Source of the DNA: Holophaga foetida DSM 6591
GTDB taxonomy: Bacteria; Acidobacteriota; Holophagae; Holophagales; Holophagaceae
Direction of reading: 5' to 3'
DNA length: 64,000 nt
Assembly: GCF_000242615.2 (NCBI RefSeq)
Contig: NZ_KI912268.1
Span: 1,889,477 to 1,953,476, forward strand
Made by a program: the position numbers and the translations under genes. The notes under the pieces were generated by a model. It was not told where the DNA came from, did not search any database, and saw only the letters and a list, made by a program, of their open reading frames with translations. Below, piece by piece: positions 33,189 through 43,980 of the stretch (its first letter is position 1; each line of letters opens with the position of its first letter).

Positions 33189-34295
33189 TCATGGCATCAC
33201 CGCCGGGGGTGCCCTGGAGGCTTCACTCATCAGCGGTCGCCAGAGGATCAGACCACCACAATGAGGGCAGCGTTGCCCCGTGCCTTCGGCTGGACACGCC
33301 TCGGCTCTGGGTTTCGGAGCAGGCAGCAGGGCCCTGGCCTGTTCCAGCAGACCTCCACCCTGGGCCGAGGCGTAGAGGCCAAAGTGCCGGATCTTATGGA
33401 AGCCATCCGGAAGGACATGCTGGACAAAGCGGCGCAGGAACTCGATGGGGTGGAGGGTGACGGTCTGCTGGCCCCGGGTGCGGAAGGTGACATGCCCCGG
33501 CCCCACGTCGATCAGCCGGGAATTGGCGATACCCACCCGGTGGGTGTAGCGCCCCAGGTAGCTCAGCACATGCTGGGAACGCCGGAAGGGGGCTTTCGCA
33601 TAGACGACCCAGGACTTGTGGCGGGCGAGGGTGGCCATGAGGGCATTGAAGCCCTGATCTGGCAGGATGCCCTTCCGGCGGAGTCCTCGCAGGGCATCCA
33701 GCATCTTTCCCCGCAGCAGCTTGCCCATGGCCTTCACCGGGAACAGGTAGTCCTTTCTGGCGTGGACGAACCGGCTCCCATCCAGCGAAAGCCCGCCCGC
33801 CGTGGCCAGCACGTGGACATGGGGATGGAAGCGGAGGTCCCGGGTCCAGGTGTGGAGCACCAGGGTGAGCCCCAGGGTGGCCCGGAGGTGGGTCCGTCCC
33901 AACTCCGCCAGGACCTCGCCGGTGACCTGGAACAGGGCGCCATAGACCTCCACTGGATGGCGCATGGCCACGGGCTTCAGCTCCGAGGGGAGCGTGAACA
34001 CCAGGTGGAAGTGGGGCACCGGCAGGATGCGCTCGGCCCGGGCATCGATCCACTTCTGCTGGGCTGCGGCCTGGCACTTGGGGCAGTGACGGTTCCGGCA
34101 ACTGTTGTAGACCGGATGCTCCCGACCGCAGCCGGTACATACCTCGACATGGCCGCCGAGGGCGGCTGTGCGACACCGGCTGATGGCCGTCAGGACGCGC
34201 TTCTGGGGCCGGGAGAGGCGATGGAGCCGCTCCAGTTCCGGGCGGTGCGCCCTGACGATATCCGCGATGTCGTGGCGAGGCCTTGGGAAGGCCAC
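33189..34295 (-). CDS. IS91-family HUH transposase
   Basis: 368 residues. An N-terminal zinc-binding part (CTGCGREHPVYNSCRNRHCPKCQ) is followed by HFHLVFTLP, the HUH motif HPHVHVL and YLGRYTHRVGIANSRL, whose tyrosine is catalytic in this family; a C-terminal CPHCGG is present. It nicks and joins single strands during rolling-circle transposition. The gene follows the tyrosine recombinase by 4 bp, the usual order in this IS91 subgroup. The frame is intact, so the element could be active. Confidence 0.9.
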   Translation of the reverse strand: MAFPRPRHDIADIVRAHRPELERLHRLSRPQKRVLTAISRCRTAALGGHVEVCTGCGREHPVYNSCRNRHCPKCQAAAQQKWIDARAERILPVPHFHLVFTLPSELKPVAMRHPVEVYGALFQVTGEVLAELGRTHLRATLGLTLVLHTWTRDLRFHPHVHVLATAGGLSLDGSRFVHARKDYLFPVKAMGKLLRGKMLDALRGLRRKGILPDQGFNALMATLARHKSWVVYAKAPFRRSQHVLSYLGRYTHRVGIANSRLIDVGPGHVTFRTRGQQTVTLHPIEFLRRFVQHVLPDGFHKIRHFGLYASAQGGGLLEQARALLPAPKPRAEACPAEGTGQRCPHCGGLILWRPLMSEASRAPPAVMP

Positions 34296-34299
34296 GGCG

Positions 34300-35142
34300 C
34301 TATAGCTTCAAATCCTCCAGAGGACTTCTCACGGAAGCGATCTGGCTCGGTGAGACCTGGGTGTAGATCGTCGTGGACTTGATGCTGCCGTGCCCCAGCA
34401 CCACCTGGATCTTTCGCAGGTCCGTGCCGTGCTCCAGAAGGTTCGTGGCAAAGGAGTGCCGGAGCATGTGGGGGGTGACCACCTTGCCGATGCCCGCCAC
34501 GGCGGAGGCGCAAAGCAAGGCTCGGCGCGCGGTTTCGTGGCAGAGCGGCTTGCCCGCCTTCGAGGTGAACACCCAGGGGAGTGGTGGGCGTTCGTGCCCG
34601 TAGTACCTCCGAAGCAGGGCGTAGAGGCTGGAGCTCAGGGGGACCAGGCGTTCCTTTCCACCCTTACCGTTGCGCACATGGATGACCCGCTGCATCGCGT
34701 CGATGTCGGTGGTCTGGAGCAGACTGGCCTCACGGATCCTGAGCCCGGTGGCGTAGATGAGGGCAAAGAACACTCGGTATTTGGCGACCAGGAAGGCATC
34801 CAGCACCCGCTGGATTTCGGCTGGGCTCAGGACCGTGGGCAGCGGGGCGTCCTTGCGGGGCATCGAGATGAAGGCCACCTTCTCCGGCTGCCCCAGGGTG
34901 CGAGCGTAGAGGAACTTCAGCGCCGAGTAGTGGCACCGCAGCCGTTCCGGCCCGATGGGCTGCAGCCGGAGGTGGTCCACCCAGCGGCGGATAGCCTCCT
35001 GATCCGCCTCCGCCAGATCCGAGCCCAGAGCCTCCTCAAAGCGCCGGATCGAAGCTAGGTATTGCTGGATCGTCCCTTTCGCCCGATCCGCCATTCGCAG
35101 GTCCGCTTCCAGGCGGGATAGAGATAGACTGACGTCCTTCAT
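34300..35142 (-). CDS. Tyrosine recombinase of IS91-like element
   Basis: 280 residues, XerC/D-like. A core-binding domain (residues 1-85) precedes the catalytic domain with Arg in YATGLRIREAS, Lys in NGKGGKERLVP, HMLRHSFAT (HxxR) and a His/Trp-type LGHGSIKSTTIYTQ with the nucleophilic Tyr. Its AAGGAGGT ribosome site is intact, but IS21 is inserted 14 bp upstream of that site, which may separate the gene from its own promoter or supply a new one. Confidence 0.88.
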   Translation of the reverse strand: MKDVSLSLSRLEADLRMADRAKGTIQQYLASIRRFEEALGSDLAEADQEAIRRWVDHLRLQPIGPERLRCHYSALKFLYARTLGQPEKVAFISMPRKDAPLPTVLSPAEIQRVLDAFLVAKYRVFFALIYATGLRIREASLLQTTDIDAMQRVIHVRNGKGGKERLVPLSSSLYALLRRYYGHERPPLPWVFTSKAGKPLCHETARRALLCASAVAGIGKVVTPHMLRHSFATNLLEHGTDLRKIQVVLGHGSIKSTTIYTQVSPSQIASVRSPLEDLKL

Positions 35143-35229
35143 GTAGTACCTCCTTGGTCGTTGTCAGGCGACATCAGAAACTGACCCAGGAACGACACGA
35201 AAGTTGACCCCCCTCACGGAGGGGAAGTC

Positions 35230-37265
<2,036 letters not shown>

Positions 37266-37619
37266 GCCGCACCCAGTGGGGTGTCCTCCGCTTCGGCCTA
37301 CGGCCTACGCTCCAGACACCCCACGGGCTCATACAACAAGGGGGTCAATATTCGTGTCGCCGGGTGGGTTAATTTTCATGTCGCTTGACAGTCGTCTGGC
37401 GATGCGTCAACATCGCGATGACCAAGGAGCCTTCATTTACATGGAATTGCTAGCTTTCTTACTGCGCGGGCCCGCCACACGGCGCCACCCCCGCCGCGGA
37501 GCGGCTTCGTTCAACCATCCCTACCGGGTGATGGATATCCAGCCATCTGCCTTGGGCCTGCTGAGCCGTAGGCACAACTCAATCAAATACAGTTATTTTC
37601 CAGATAAATGGGAGAACGC

Positions 37620-38930
37620 ATGAAAAAGCTCGCATGTTCCATTGCGGCCATGGCCACCCTTCTGGCTGTGGGTTGCGACAAGAAAAGGCCAGCCGAGATC
37701 AAAATCGGCGTGGTCCAGGCACAGACAGGTATGTTCGCTTCCTTCGGCCAAGGCGCCGTCTTCGGCCTCCAGGCCGCTGTGGAGGACATCAACAGGCTGG
37801 GGGGCGTCCAGGTCGGCGACCAGAAGATGCCCATCAAGCTTGTGGTGGTGGATAACGAGAGCGATCCCAACAAGGCCGGTACCCTGGCCGAAGGGCTCAT
37901 CAACCAGGACGGGGTCAGTTTCATCGTGACGGGGGATGAGCCCCCTCCGATGCACCCGGGCGTCTCCCAGGCTTGCGAGCGGTACAAAGTCCCGTATGTG
38001 ACCAGCACTGGCCCCTTGGAGGCCTATGCCGCCATGCGGAATGAAACGCCCACCAAGTGGCAGTACACCTGGGCAAGCGGCATGATGGCCATTTCAAGTC
38101 CAGCGACCGGAAACGACTTCAGGACTGGCAAGCCCGGTTATACCGTGCTGGATACCTGGGTTTCCATGCTGGACCAGTTCGGATCCCAGACGAACAAGAA
38201 AGTCGGGATCCTGGCCTCCGATGATCCCGATGGCCGCAGCTGGTACACCCTTTTCGGCCCCTCCTTGAAGAAGCTGGGCTACACCCCTGTCGGCGTCGAG
38301 AAGAACCTTGGCTTGACTCCCATGGAAACCACGGACTTCTCCTCGGTGGTGCAGGCGTGGAAGGATTCGGACGTGGAGATCCTGTGGGGCAATGCCCCCG
38401 GCCCCTTCTTCGGTGCCGTCTGGAAGCAGTGCAAGGCCCTGGGCTTCACCCCCAAGATCGCCATGATCAGCCGGGGAGCGCTCTATTACAACGATGTGAA
38501 TGCCTGGGGTGGCGAACTTCCCCACGCCATAGGTTCCGAGGTGTGGTGGGATCCCTCATTCAAGAACTGTCCAGGATTCGGGGATACCACCCCCGCCTCC
38601 CTTGCCGCACGCTGGAAGAGCGCCAAGAATCAGCCACTGAACCCTGCCATCGGTCCTGGCTACCGTTCGATCCAGATCATTGTGGATGCCATCCAGCGAG
38701 CCAAGTCCCTTGACTCCGAGAAGGTCAACGCTGCGCTCAAGGACACGGACCTCATGACCATCTGTCACCGGGTCAAGTTCGACGAGTTACACTTCAACCG
38801 CGGCCCTGTGGTTTTCGGCCAGTGGTTCAGGAACGACACTCCGGAGAAATGGGAATTGCGGACCGTCTTCTCCAAACTGGACTTCGTTCCGAAGAACGGC
38901 GAACCGATCTTCCCCATGCCTGCCAAGTAG
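37620..38930 (+). CDS. Periplasmic-binding lipoprotein, branched-chain amino acid type
   Basis: 436 residues. A lipoprotein signal ends in LAVGC (lipidated Cys19), then a type-I periplasmic binding fold begins with IKIGVVQAQTGMFASFGQG. This is the receptor family (LivK/Peripla_BP_6) that often binds aromatic acids in catabolic gene clusters. ATG at 37620 follows GGGAG; an ATG four codons earlier is less well placed. No ABC permease or ATPase genes accompany it, so partners must be elsewhere. It begins about 105 bp after the transposon end. Confidence 0.82.
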   Translation: MKKLACSIAAMATLLAVGCDKKRPAEIKIGVVQAQTGMFASFGQGAVFGLQAAVEDINRLGGVQVGDQKMPIKLVVVDNESDPNKAGTLAEGLINQDGVSFIVTGDEPPPMHPGVSQACERYKVPYVTSTGPLEAYAAMRNETPTKWQYTWASGMMAISSPATGNDFRTGKPGYTVLDTWVSMLDQFGSQTNKKVGILASDDPDGRSWYTLFGPSLKKLGYTPVGVEKNLGLTPMETTDFSSVVQAWKDSDVEILWGNAPGPFFGAVWKQCKALGFTPKIAMISRGALYYNDVNAWGGELPHAIGSEVWWDPSFKNCPGFGDTTPASLAARWKSAKNQPLNPAIGPGYRSIQIIVDAIQRAKSLDSEKVNAALKDTDLMTICHRVKFDELHFNRGPVVFGQWFRNDTPEKWELRTVFSKLDFVPKNGEPIFPMPAK

Positions 38931-38939
38931 ACCTGACCT

Positions 38940-38967
38940 GGGGCGGACTGGTGGGCCAGCCCGCCCC
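38940..38967 (+). terminator. GC-rich hairpin after lipoprotein gene
   Basis: Arms GGGGCGG (38940-38946) and CCGCCCC (38961-38967), with inner pairing TGG/CCA, lie between this gene and the convergent LysR gene. No T-run follows. Confidence 0.45.
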
Positions 38968-38988
38968 TTGGCGAGGGTTTCAACAGAC

Positions 38989-39873
38989 TCACCCCTCGGG
39001 AAGGGTCATCAGAAATTGCGAAAGCAACGGATTATCGCTTTTCTCGTGCCAGATGGCCTCGAAGCGCACCTTGGGAACCTCATCCGCAAAGGTCAGGCAC
39101 TTCACCTGGTACTGGGGATAGAACTCGACCATCCTGCGGGAAATCACCGCGACTCCCAGTCCAGCCTCGATCATCAACAGAAGGGTTTCAACATCCGGCA
39201 CCATTCGCACGATCCGGAGGTCGAAGCCGTTGCGGTGGCAGGACCGCTCCAGCCAGTTCAAGACCGGCGAGGAGGCTTCCCGGGTCAGGGTGACGACCGG
39301 CGTCGTCTCCAGCATGGTGAGCGACGCGGAGTCCCGGGAGGCTAGGGGATGGTCCAGGCGGAGCGCGAGCACAAGGTCATCGGTATAGAGGGTGCGTCGG
39401 TGGACACCTCCCGCACTTTCCTGCCCCAGGCTCATGGTAAACCCAACATCCACCTGGTTGCTGGAGACCGCCTCATCCAGACCTGTCAGCGTGTAGCGGT
39501 TCAGATTCAACCCGACAGCGGGGTGGGCTATGGCAAAGTCATGGATCCAATGAGACATCATGCTGTTGCTAATGGGCCCCAGGAAGCCCAGGGAGATCGT
39601 TCCGATAGCACCCGAGTCTAATTCACGGAGCCTCTGAACAAGATCGTTGTATTCCTGCATGATCTTGCCCATGTGCTGATAAAAATACGACCCATTTTGC
39701 GTAAGTTTAACAGCATGAGAGTCTCGAACAAACAGTTTAACACCAAGTTCATTTTCAAGAGATGAGATCTGATAACTTACGGAAGGCTGGGTCATGTACA
39801 GGCGTGCCGACGCTTTTGTAAAATTCAAATTCTCCGCAACCGCAAAGAAACATCGCCACTGCCTAGTATCCAT
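38989..39873 (-). CDS. LysR-type transcriptional regulator
   Basis: 294 residues with N-terminal MDTRQWRCFFAVAENLNFTKAS and MTQPSVSYQISSLENELG as HTH, then a substrate-binding domain. AAGGAG precedes the ATG. It is divergent from the ring-cleavage hydrolase at 40254; a perfect palindrome with LysR geometry lies in the gap. It is therefore the best candidate for the phloroglucinol-responsive regulator. Confidence 0.88.
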   Translation of the reverse strand: MDTRQWRCFFAVAENLNFTKASARLYMTQPSVSYQISSLENELGVKLFVRDSHAVKLTQNGSYFYQHMGKIMQEYNDLVQRLRELDSGAIGTISLGFLGPISNSMMSHWIHDFAIAHPAVGLNLNRYTLTGLDEAVSSNQVDVGFTMSLGQESAGGVHRRTLYTDDLVLALRLDHPLASRDSASLTMLETTPVVTLTREASSPVLNWLERSCHRNGFDLRIVRMVPDVETLLLMIEAGLGVAVISRRMVEFYPQYQVKCLTFADEVPKVRFEAIWHEKSDNPLLSQFLMTLPEG

Positions 39874-40253
39874 GAGAACTCCTTAGCGTGTTCCAGATTG
39901 CAAAACAGACAGTCAAGCTGCCTCCAAAATACCCTACAGGCCACTCCACAATGCGATAGATAACATCTATCGCAACAATATAATCATTCGAATTCCACCC
40001 CCAAAGCATTTCTCCTATGGTTTGGATACCCTTCCAGCGCAGCGCAGAACCAACCGCTTGAAGCGTATCCGAGACCAGTGACCGAGCTGGGAATTCCATC
40101 TCGAACGCATTCCACCCCGTCCTCTATTTTTGCGGTTCAACTTCATGGTTGATCTGCTTGGAACCCTTATGCCGAGGCCACCCTAAATTCTCATCAAAAG
40201 CATCATTCATATAACTACCAAGCACCAGTGCCACAACCAACGGAGAAACAGCC
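39874..40253. promoter_or_regulatory. Divergent control region with perfect palindrome
   Basis: 380 bp, more AT-rich than its surroundings. TGCGATAGAT-AAC-ATCTATCGCA at 39952-39974 is a perfect 10-bp inverted repeat and contains T-N11-A within ATAGATAACATCTAT, the LysR box form. It is about 80 bp from the LysR start and 280 bp from the hydrolase start. Confidence 0.62.
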
Positions 40254-41264
40254 ATGAGCAAGAAAATCTACATCGATCTGAGCCACCCCTTCAGCGCGGA
40301 AGCCCCCCGCTGGCCCTACTTCGAGAAGGCCAGTGTCAACAGCACCCACACGATGGCCAAGAGCGGCGTCCTCACCCAGTGGATCAATGTCCCCCAGCAC
40401 ACCGGGACCCACTGCGACGCTCCCCGCCACGTCATGGAATACGAATTCGATGGTCGGCGCGCCCGCTATACCCACGAGATGCCCATCGACGCCTACACCG
40501 GCGAGGCGGTCTGCCTGAAGATCGAGGTCGAGCCCTGGGCCCTGATCGGCCCCAAGGAACTGGATGCAGCCTGCGAAAAAGCCGGGATCAAACCTGCCGA
40601 ACTCGAGGGCATGGTCGTTGTGCTGGACACCGGCATGCACAAATACTACGACGATTCCAAGGCCTACTACCACTACGCCTGCGGCACTGGGGTCGAAGCT
40701 GGCCGCTGGTTCGTAAAGCATAAGGTCAAGTGCGTGGCCATGGACGGGCAGGCCCTGGACCACCCCCTTCACACTGCCATGGGGCTAAACGGCGGCACCC
40801 GACTGAATCTCCTCGGCCACTCTGGACGGCCGCTCGTTGAGGAATACACGGAGCTGTTCGGTGCGGAAGCCTATGCTGAGTTTGACAAGGACGAGTACAT
40901 CAAGCTCCACGGCAAGGAGGCCTACGACCAGAAATACGGCTTCCTTGAGGAACACAGCGGCTGGGGCACCTGGGAGCCCTGCCACAAGCTCATGCTCGGA
41001 AACGGCATCGTGGGTGTGGAGAACCTGGGCGGCGACCTCGCCAAAGTGAGCGGCAAGCGCTTCAAGTTCATCTGCTTCCCCATGCGCTGGTACATGGGCG
41101 ACGGTTCCATCGCCCGCTGCCTCGCCGAGATTGACGAGGACCAAGTTAACGAGGTTCCGGACCGCGAGTACCTCTACGGTGGCACCGGCTACGCCGACGA
41201 AGCCCGCGGTGGCGCCAACGGCATGCGGTACATCCAGCGCCTCTTCAACCGGAACAAGAAGTAG
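40254..41264 (+). CDS. Dihydrophloroglucinol cyclohydrolase candidate (cyclase family)
   Basis: 336 residues of the metal-dependent cyclase/kynurenine-formamidase family. The metal motif HTGTHCDAPRH spans residues 49-59 and DLSHPF lies at the N-terminus. It is longer than formamidases (about 210). A Mn-dependent member of this family opens dihydrophloroglucinol to 3-hydroxy-5-oxohexanoate in the phloroglucinol pathway, and genes for the steps before and after are in this window. Annotation rests on family plus context. A thiolase and an NmrA-like gene follow on the same strand. CGGAG stands before the ATG. Confidence 0.68.
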   Translation: MSKKIYIDLSHPFSAEAPRWPYFEKASVNSTHTMAKSGVLTQWINVPQHTGTHCDAPRHVMEYEFDGRRARYTHEMPIDAYTGEAVCLKIEVEPWALIGPKELDAACEKAGIKPAELEGMVVVLDTGMHKYYDDSKAYYHYACGTGVEAGRWFVKHKVKCVAMDGQALDHPLHTAMGLNGGTRLNLLGHSGRPLVEEYTELFGAEAYAEFDKDEYIKLHGKEAYDQKYGFLEEHSGWGTWEPCHKLMLGNGIVGVENLGGDLAKVSGKRFKFICFPMRWYMGDGSIARCLAEIDEDQVNEVPDREYLYGGTGYADEARGGANGMRYIQRLFNRNKK

Positions 41265-41327
41265 CTGGGAGACGTCTCCCGACAGGGCGGTCCATCGGGA
41301 TTCCCAGAGCCTGAAGGCCAGATAACC

Positions 41328-41350
41328 GGGGGGGGGGAATTCCTCCCCCC
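41328..41350. other. G-run/C-run hairpin between hydrolase and thiolase
   Basis: A run of ten G (41328-41337), then AATTCCT and a run of C. It can fold into a very stable hairpin about 65 bp after the hydrolase stop and could reduce or process the downstream transcript. Confidence 0.4.
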
Positions 41351-41405
41351 GAAGCAATTCATGACAGGGCGGCCGAGGAGCCGGAATCAACAGGAGGGAA
41401 GGAAT

Positions 41406-42584
41406 ATGAATCGGGAAATCGTAGTCCTCAGTGCGGTCAGATCAGCAATCGGGACCTTCGGCGGGGCCCTCAAGGACATGGATCCATGTGCCCTCGGCGG
41501 TCTTGTCATCAAGGAGGCCATCCAGCGCTCTGGCGTCGATGCAAACCAGGTGACCTATGCCACCGTCGGCAACACCATACCTGCGGACGGCCGGTTCCCC
41601 TATGTCGCCCGGGTGTCTTCGGTCACTGGCGGGATGCCCATGGATTCGGTCGCTTTTGGCGTGAACCGCCTATGTGCCTCTGGATTGCAGGCCATTGTGT
41701 CCACATCGCAGGCCATCATCCTCGGCGAGGCAGACTTCGGGATCGGCGGGGGAGTGGAAGTCATGTCCCGTGGAGGCTACCTCATGCCGACTGCCCGCTG
41801 GGGCGCCCGGATGGGGGACACGCCCCTCGTCGACATGATGGTGGGAACCCTCACGGACCCCTTCGGGGCCGGCCACATGGGCGTTACCGCCGAAAACGTA
41901 GCCGCAAAGTGGGGGATCACACGGCAGGAGCAGGACGAACTGGCCCTTGAGTCCCAGATGAGAGCCGCACGCGCAATCAAGGCCGGACACTTCACCTCCC
42001 AGATCGTGCCAGTGACTCTGCGCGGCAAGAAGGGAGATATCACCTTCGACACGGATGAGCACCCCAGGTCCACCTCTCCCGAAGCCCTAGCGGCCATGAA
42101 ACCGGCCTTCAAGAAGGATGGTACCGTGACCGCCGGGAATGCCTCCGGGCTCAATGACGGAGCGGCATTCTTCCTCTTGGCGGAAGCCTCGGCTGCCCAG
42201 AAAGGCGGCCATAAACCCATCGCCAGGGTGGTTTCCTGGGCTGTGGCGGGGGTGCCCAACGAGCTCATGGGAGAAGGCCCGATCCCGGCCTCCAGACTGG
42301 CCCTCTCCCGGGCTGGTCTAAGGGTCGACCAGATGGATGTCGTGGAATCCAACGAAGCCTTCGCAGCTCAGGCAATCGCAGTCTCCCGCGCGCTCGGTCT
42401 GGACCCCGCCAAGACCAACCCCAATGGTGGCGCCATCGCCCTCGGGCACCCCATCGGCGCAAGTGGTGCGTTCATCGCGACCAAAGCCCTTCACGAACTG
42501 GAAAGGATCCAGGGCCGCCATGCCCTCGTGACGATGTGCATCGGCGGCGGGCAGGGTATCGCGGTAGTGTTTGAGCGGATCTGA
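41406..42584 (+). CDS. Acetyl-CoA acetyltransferase (thiolase)
   Basis: 392 residues, normal for thiolase II. Nucleophilic Cys90 in NRLCASGLQA, His348 in GHPIGASG and Cys378 in CIGGGQG are all present. It splits acetoacetyl-CoA with CoA to two acetyl-CoA, the final step needed after the BKACE reaction. ATG at 41406 follows AGGAGGGAAG. It is 141 bp after the cyclohydrolase gene and 15 bp before an NmrA-like gene. Confidence 0.9.
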   Translation: MNREIVVLSAVRSAIGTFGGALKDMDPCALGGLVIKEAIQRSGVDANQVTYATVGNTIPADGRFPYVARVSSVTGGMPMDSVAFGVNRLCASGLQAIVSTSQAIILGEADFGIGGGVEVMSRGGYLMPTARWGARMGDTPLVDMMVGTLTDPFGAGHMGVTAENVAAKWGITRQEQDELALESQMRAARAIKAGHFTSQIVPVTLRGKKGDITFDTDEHPRSTSPEALAAMKPAFKKDGTVTAGNASGLNDGAAFFLLAEASAAQKGGHKPIARVVSWAVAGVPNELMGEGPIPASRLALSRAGLRVDQMDVVESNEAFAAQAIAVSRALGLDPAKTNPNGGAIALGHPIGASGAFIATKALHELERIQGRHALVTMCIGGGQGIAVVFERI

Positions 42585-42599
42585 TCCAGGGAGCGCGAA

Positions 42600-43505
42600 A
42601 TGATCCTGCTGACTTCTGCCAACGGGAAGACGGGTCGGCACATGATGAAAGCCATGGTGGCCAAGGGGCTCCCGCTCAGGGCCATCTGCCGGTCCTCCGC
42701 GGGTCCGCTTGGCGCTCAGGAAGTCCTCTACGGGGACCAGCTGGACAAAGCTTTCCTGGGCCGTGCGATGGAGGGCGTCAAGGCGGTGATCCACATCGGC
42801 CCGCCCATGCACCCTCACGAAAGCGCCATGGGACAGTTCGTGATCGACGCCGCCCGGGAGAACGGTATTGAGCACTTTGTCTACATCTCGGTTCTGCACC
42901 CGCAGATCGAGGCCCTGCTCAACCACCAGGCCAAGCTGAGGGTGGAGAACGCCTTGATCCAGTCCCGCCTGCCCTTCACCATCCTGCAGCCGACCCACTA
43001 CATGCAGAACATCGATGTGGCCTCGGTCGTGGCATCCGGCGTCCTGACCTCGCCCTTCGCCCTATCCAGCCGCCTTTCCTTCGTGGACATGGAGGATGTG
43101 GCGGAAGTGGCCGCAAAGGTCGTTCTGCAGCCAGACCACTGGTTCGCGACCTATCCCCTCTGCAGCGAAGACTGCCTGACCACCCATGAGGTGGCGGAAG
43201 CCATCTCCACCCATTCCGGCAGACCCATTGAGGCACGCTACATCTCCCTGGAACAGATCCTGGATACCCCGGGAACCGAAGGCAGTGTGGGGGACCAGAC
43301 CCTGGACAAGCTCCGGAGACATCGTGGAGAAGTCCCGGACTACTCCATCGACGCGCTCCGACGACTGGTCGCCTGCTACAACAGCTATGGCATTCGCGGG
43401 AACCCCAACGTGCTCAGGTGGCTCCTGAACAGGGATCCGACCAATATCACGGCATTCATCCGTCGCCATCTTCCCCCGTTCAGGAGCGAAGATGGACAGC
43501 AATAA
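42600..43505 (+). CDS. NmrA-like NAD(P)-binding protein
   Basis: 301 residues. MILLTSANGKTGRHMMKAMVAKG has the extended Rossmann loop of the NmrA/HSCARG group, which often senses or uses NADP and lacks the SDR catalytic Tyr-Lys pair. Later FVYISVLHPQ and LQPTHYMQNI fit this group. It follows the thiolase by 15 bp and may serve as a redox sensor or a reductase of unknown substrate. A MITE is inserted 8 bp after its stop. Confidence 0.72.
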   Translation: MILLTSANGKTGRHMMKAMVAKGLPLRAICRSSAGPLGAQEVLYGDQLDKAFLGRAMEGVKAVIHIGPPMHPHESAMGQFVIDAARENGIEHFVYISVLHPQIEALLNHQAKLRVENALIQSRLPFTILQPTHYMQNIDVASVVASGVLTSPFALSSRLSFVDMEDVAEVAAKVVLQPDHWFATYPLCSEDCLTTHEVAEAISTHSGRPIEARYISLEQILDTPGTEGSVGDQTLDKLRRHRGEVPDYSIDALRRLVACYNSYGIRGNPNVLRWLLNRDPTNITAFIRRHLPPFRSEDGQQ

Positions 43506-43866
43506 AAGACAACCCGATTATCGGCTTGCTTCAGCCAAGACCGAGGGGCTGGGAGGACTATTGGCAGGCACCGAAAAGCAATATCAGCTGGGATGGAGGG
43601 GATGAACCGGATAAAGCCATCAGCGGGCAACAATGGTCCACAAAGGCGCTCTGGCCCGCCCCACTATGCGGGGGCGCGCGGCAAAGCCGCACGCGTTCAG
43701 GAAGGGCAAGGGGGCTGTGGCACGTAGGCGTGTCTACGCCCCCTTGCCCTTCCTGAACCTGGCCAGAGCGCCGAGCCTCCTGTCAGCGGCTTTTCATCCC
43801 TTTCATCCTGGGCATCCCAGCTCATGCCTTTTTCGGCTGAGCAAAGCCGATAATCGGGAAAGACAA
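43505..43866. mobile_element. Fold-back MITE with 8-bp target duplication
   Basis: The element 43513-43858 (346 bp) has perfect 15-bp terminal inverted repeats (CCCGATTATCGGCTT) and is flanked by AAAGACAA at 43505-43512 and 43859-43866. Inside are further stems: GCGCTCTGGCC/GGCCAGAGCGC, a perfect 19-bp stem (43696-43714 with 43739-43757), and a looser outer stem with ATCCC/GGGAT. It encodes no transposase, so it must be moved in trans. Confidence 0.85.
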
Positions 43867-43980
43867 AATCCATCGCGACCGATCCTGCGGACATTGACTC
43901 CCGGCCGACCTTCTTTCCGGCCCTTGGGGTCCGATGGCCAGTTCTGCGGAACGCGTGCCCCATCATGGTGAATACGCTAC

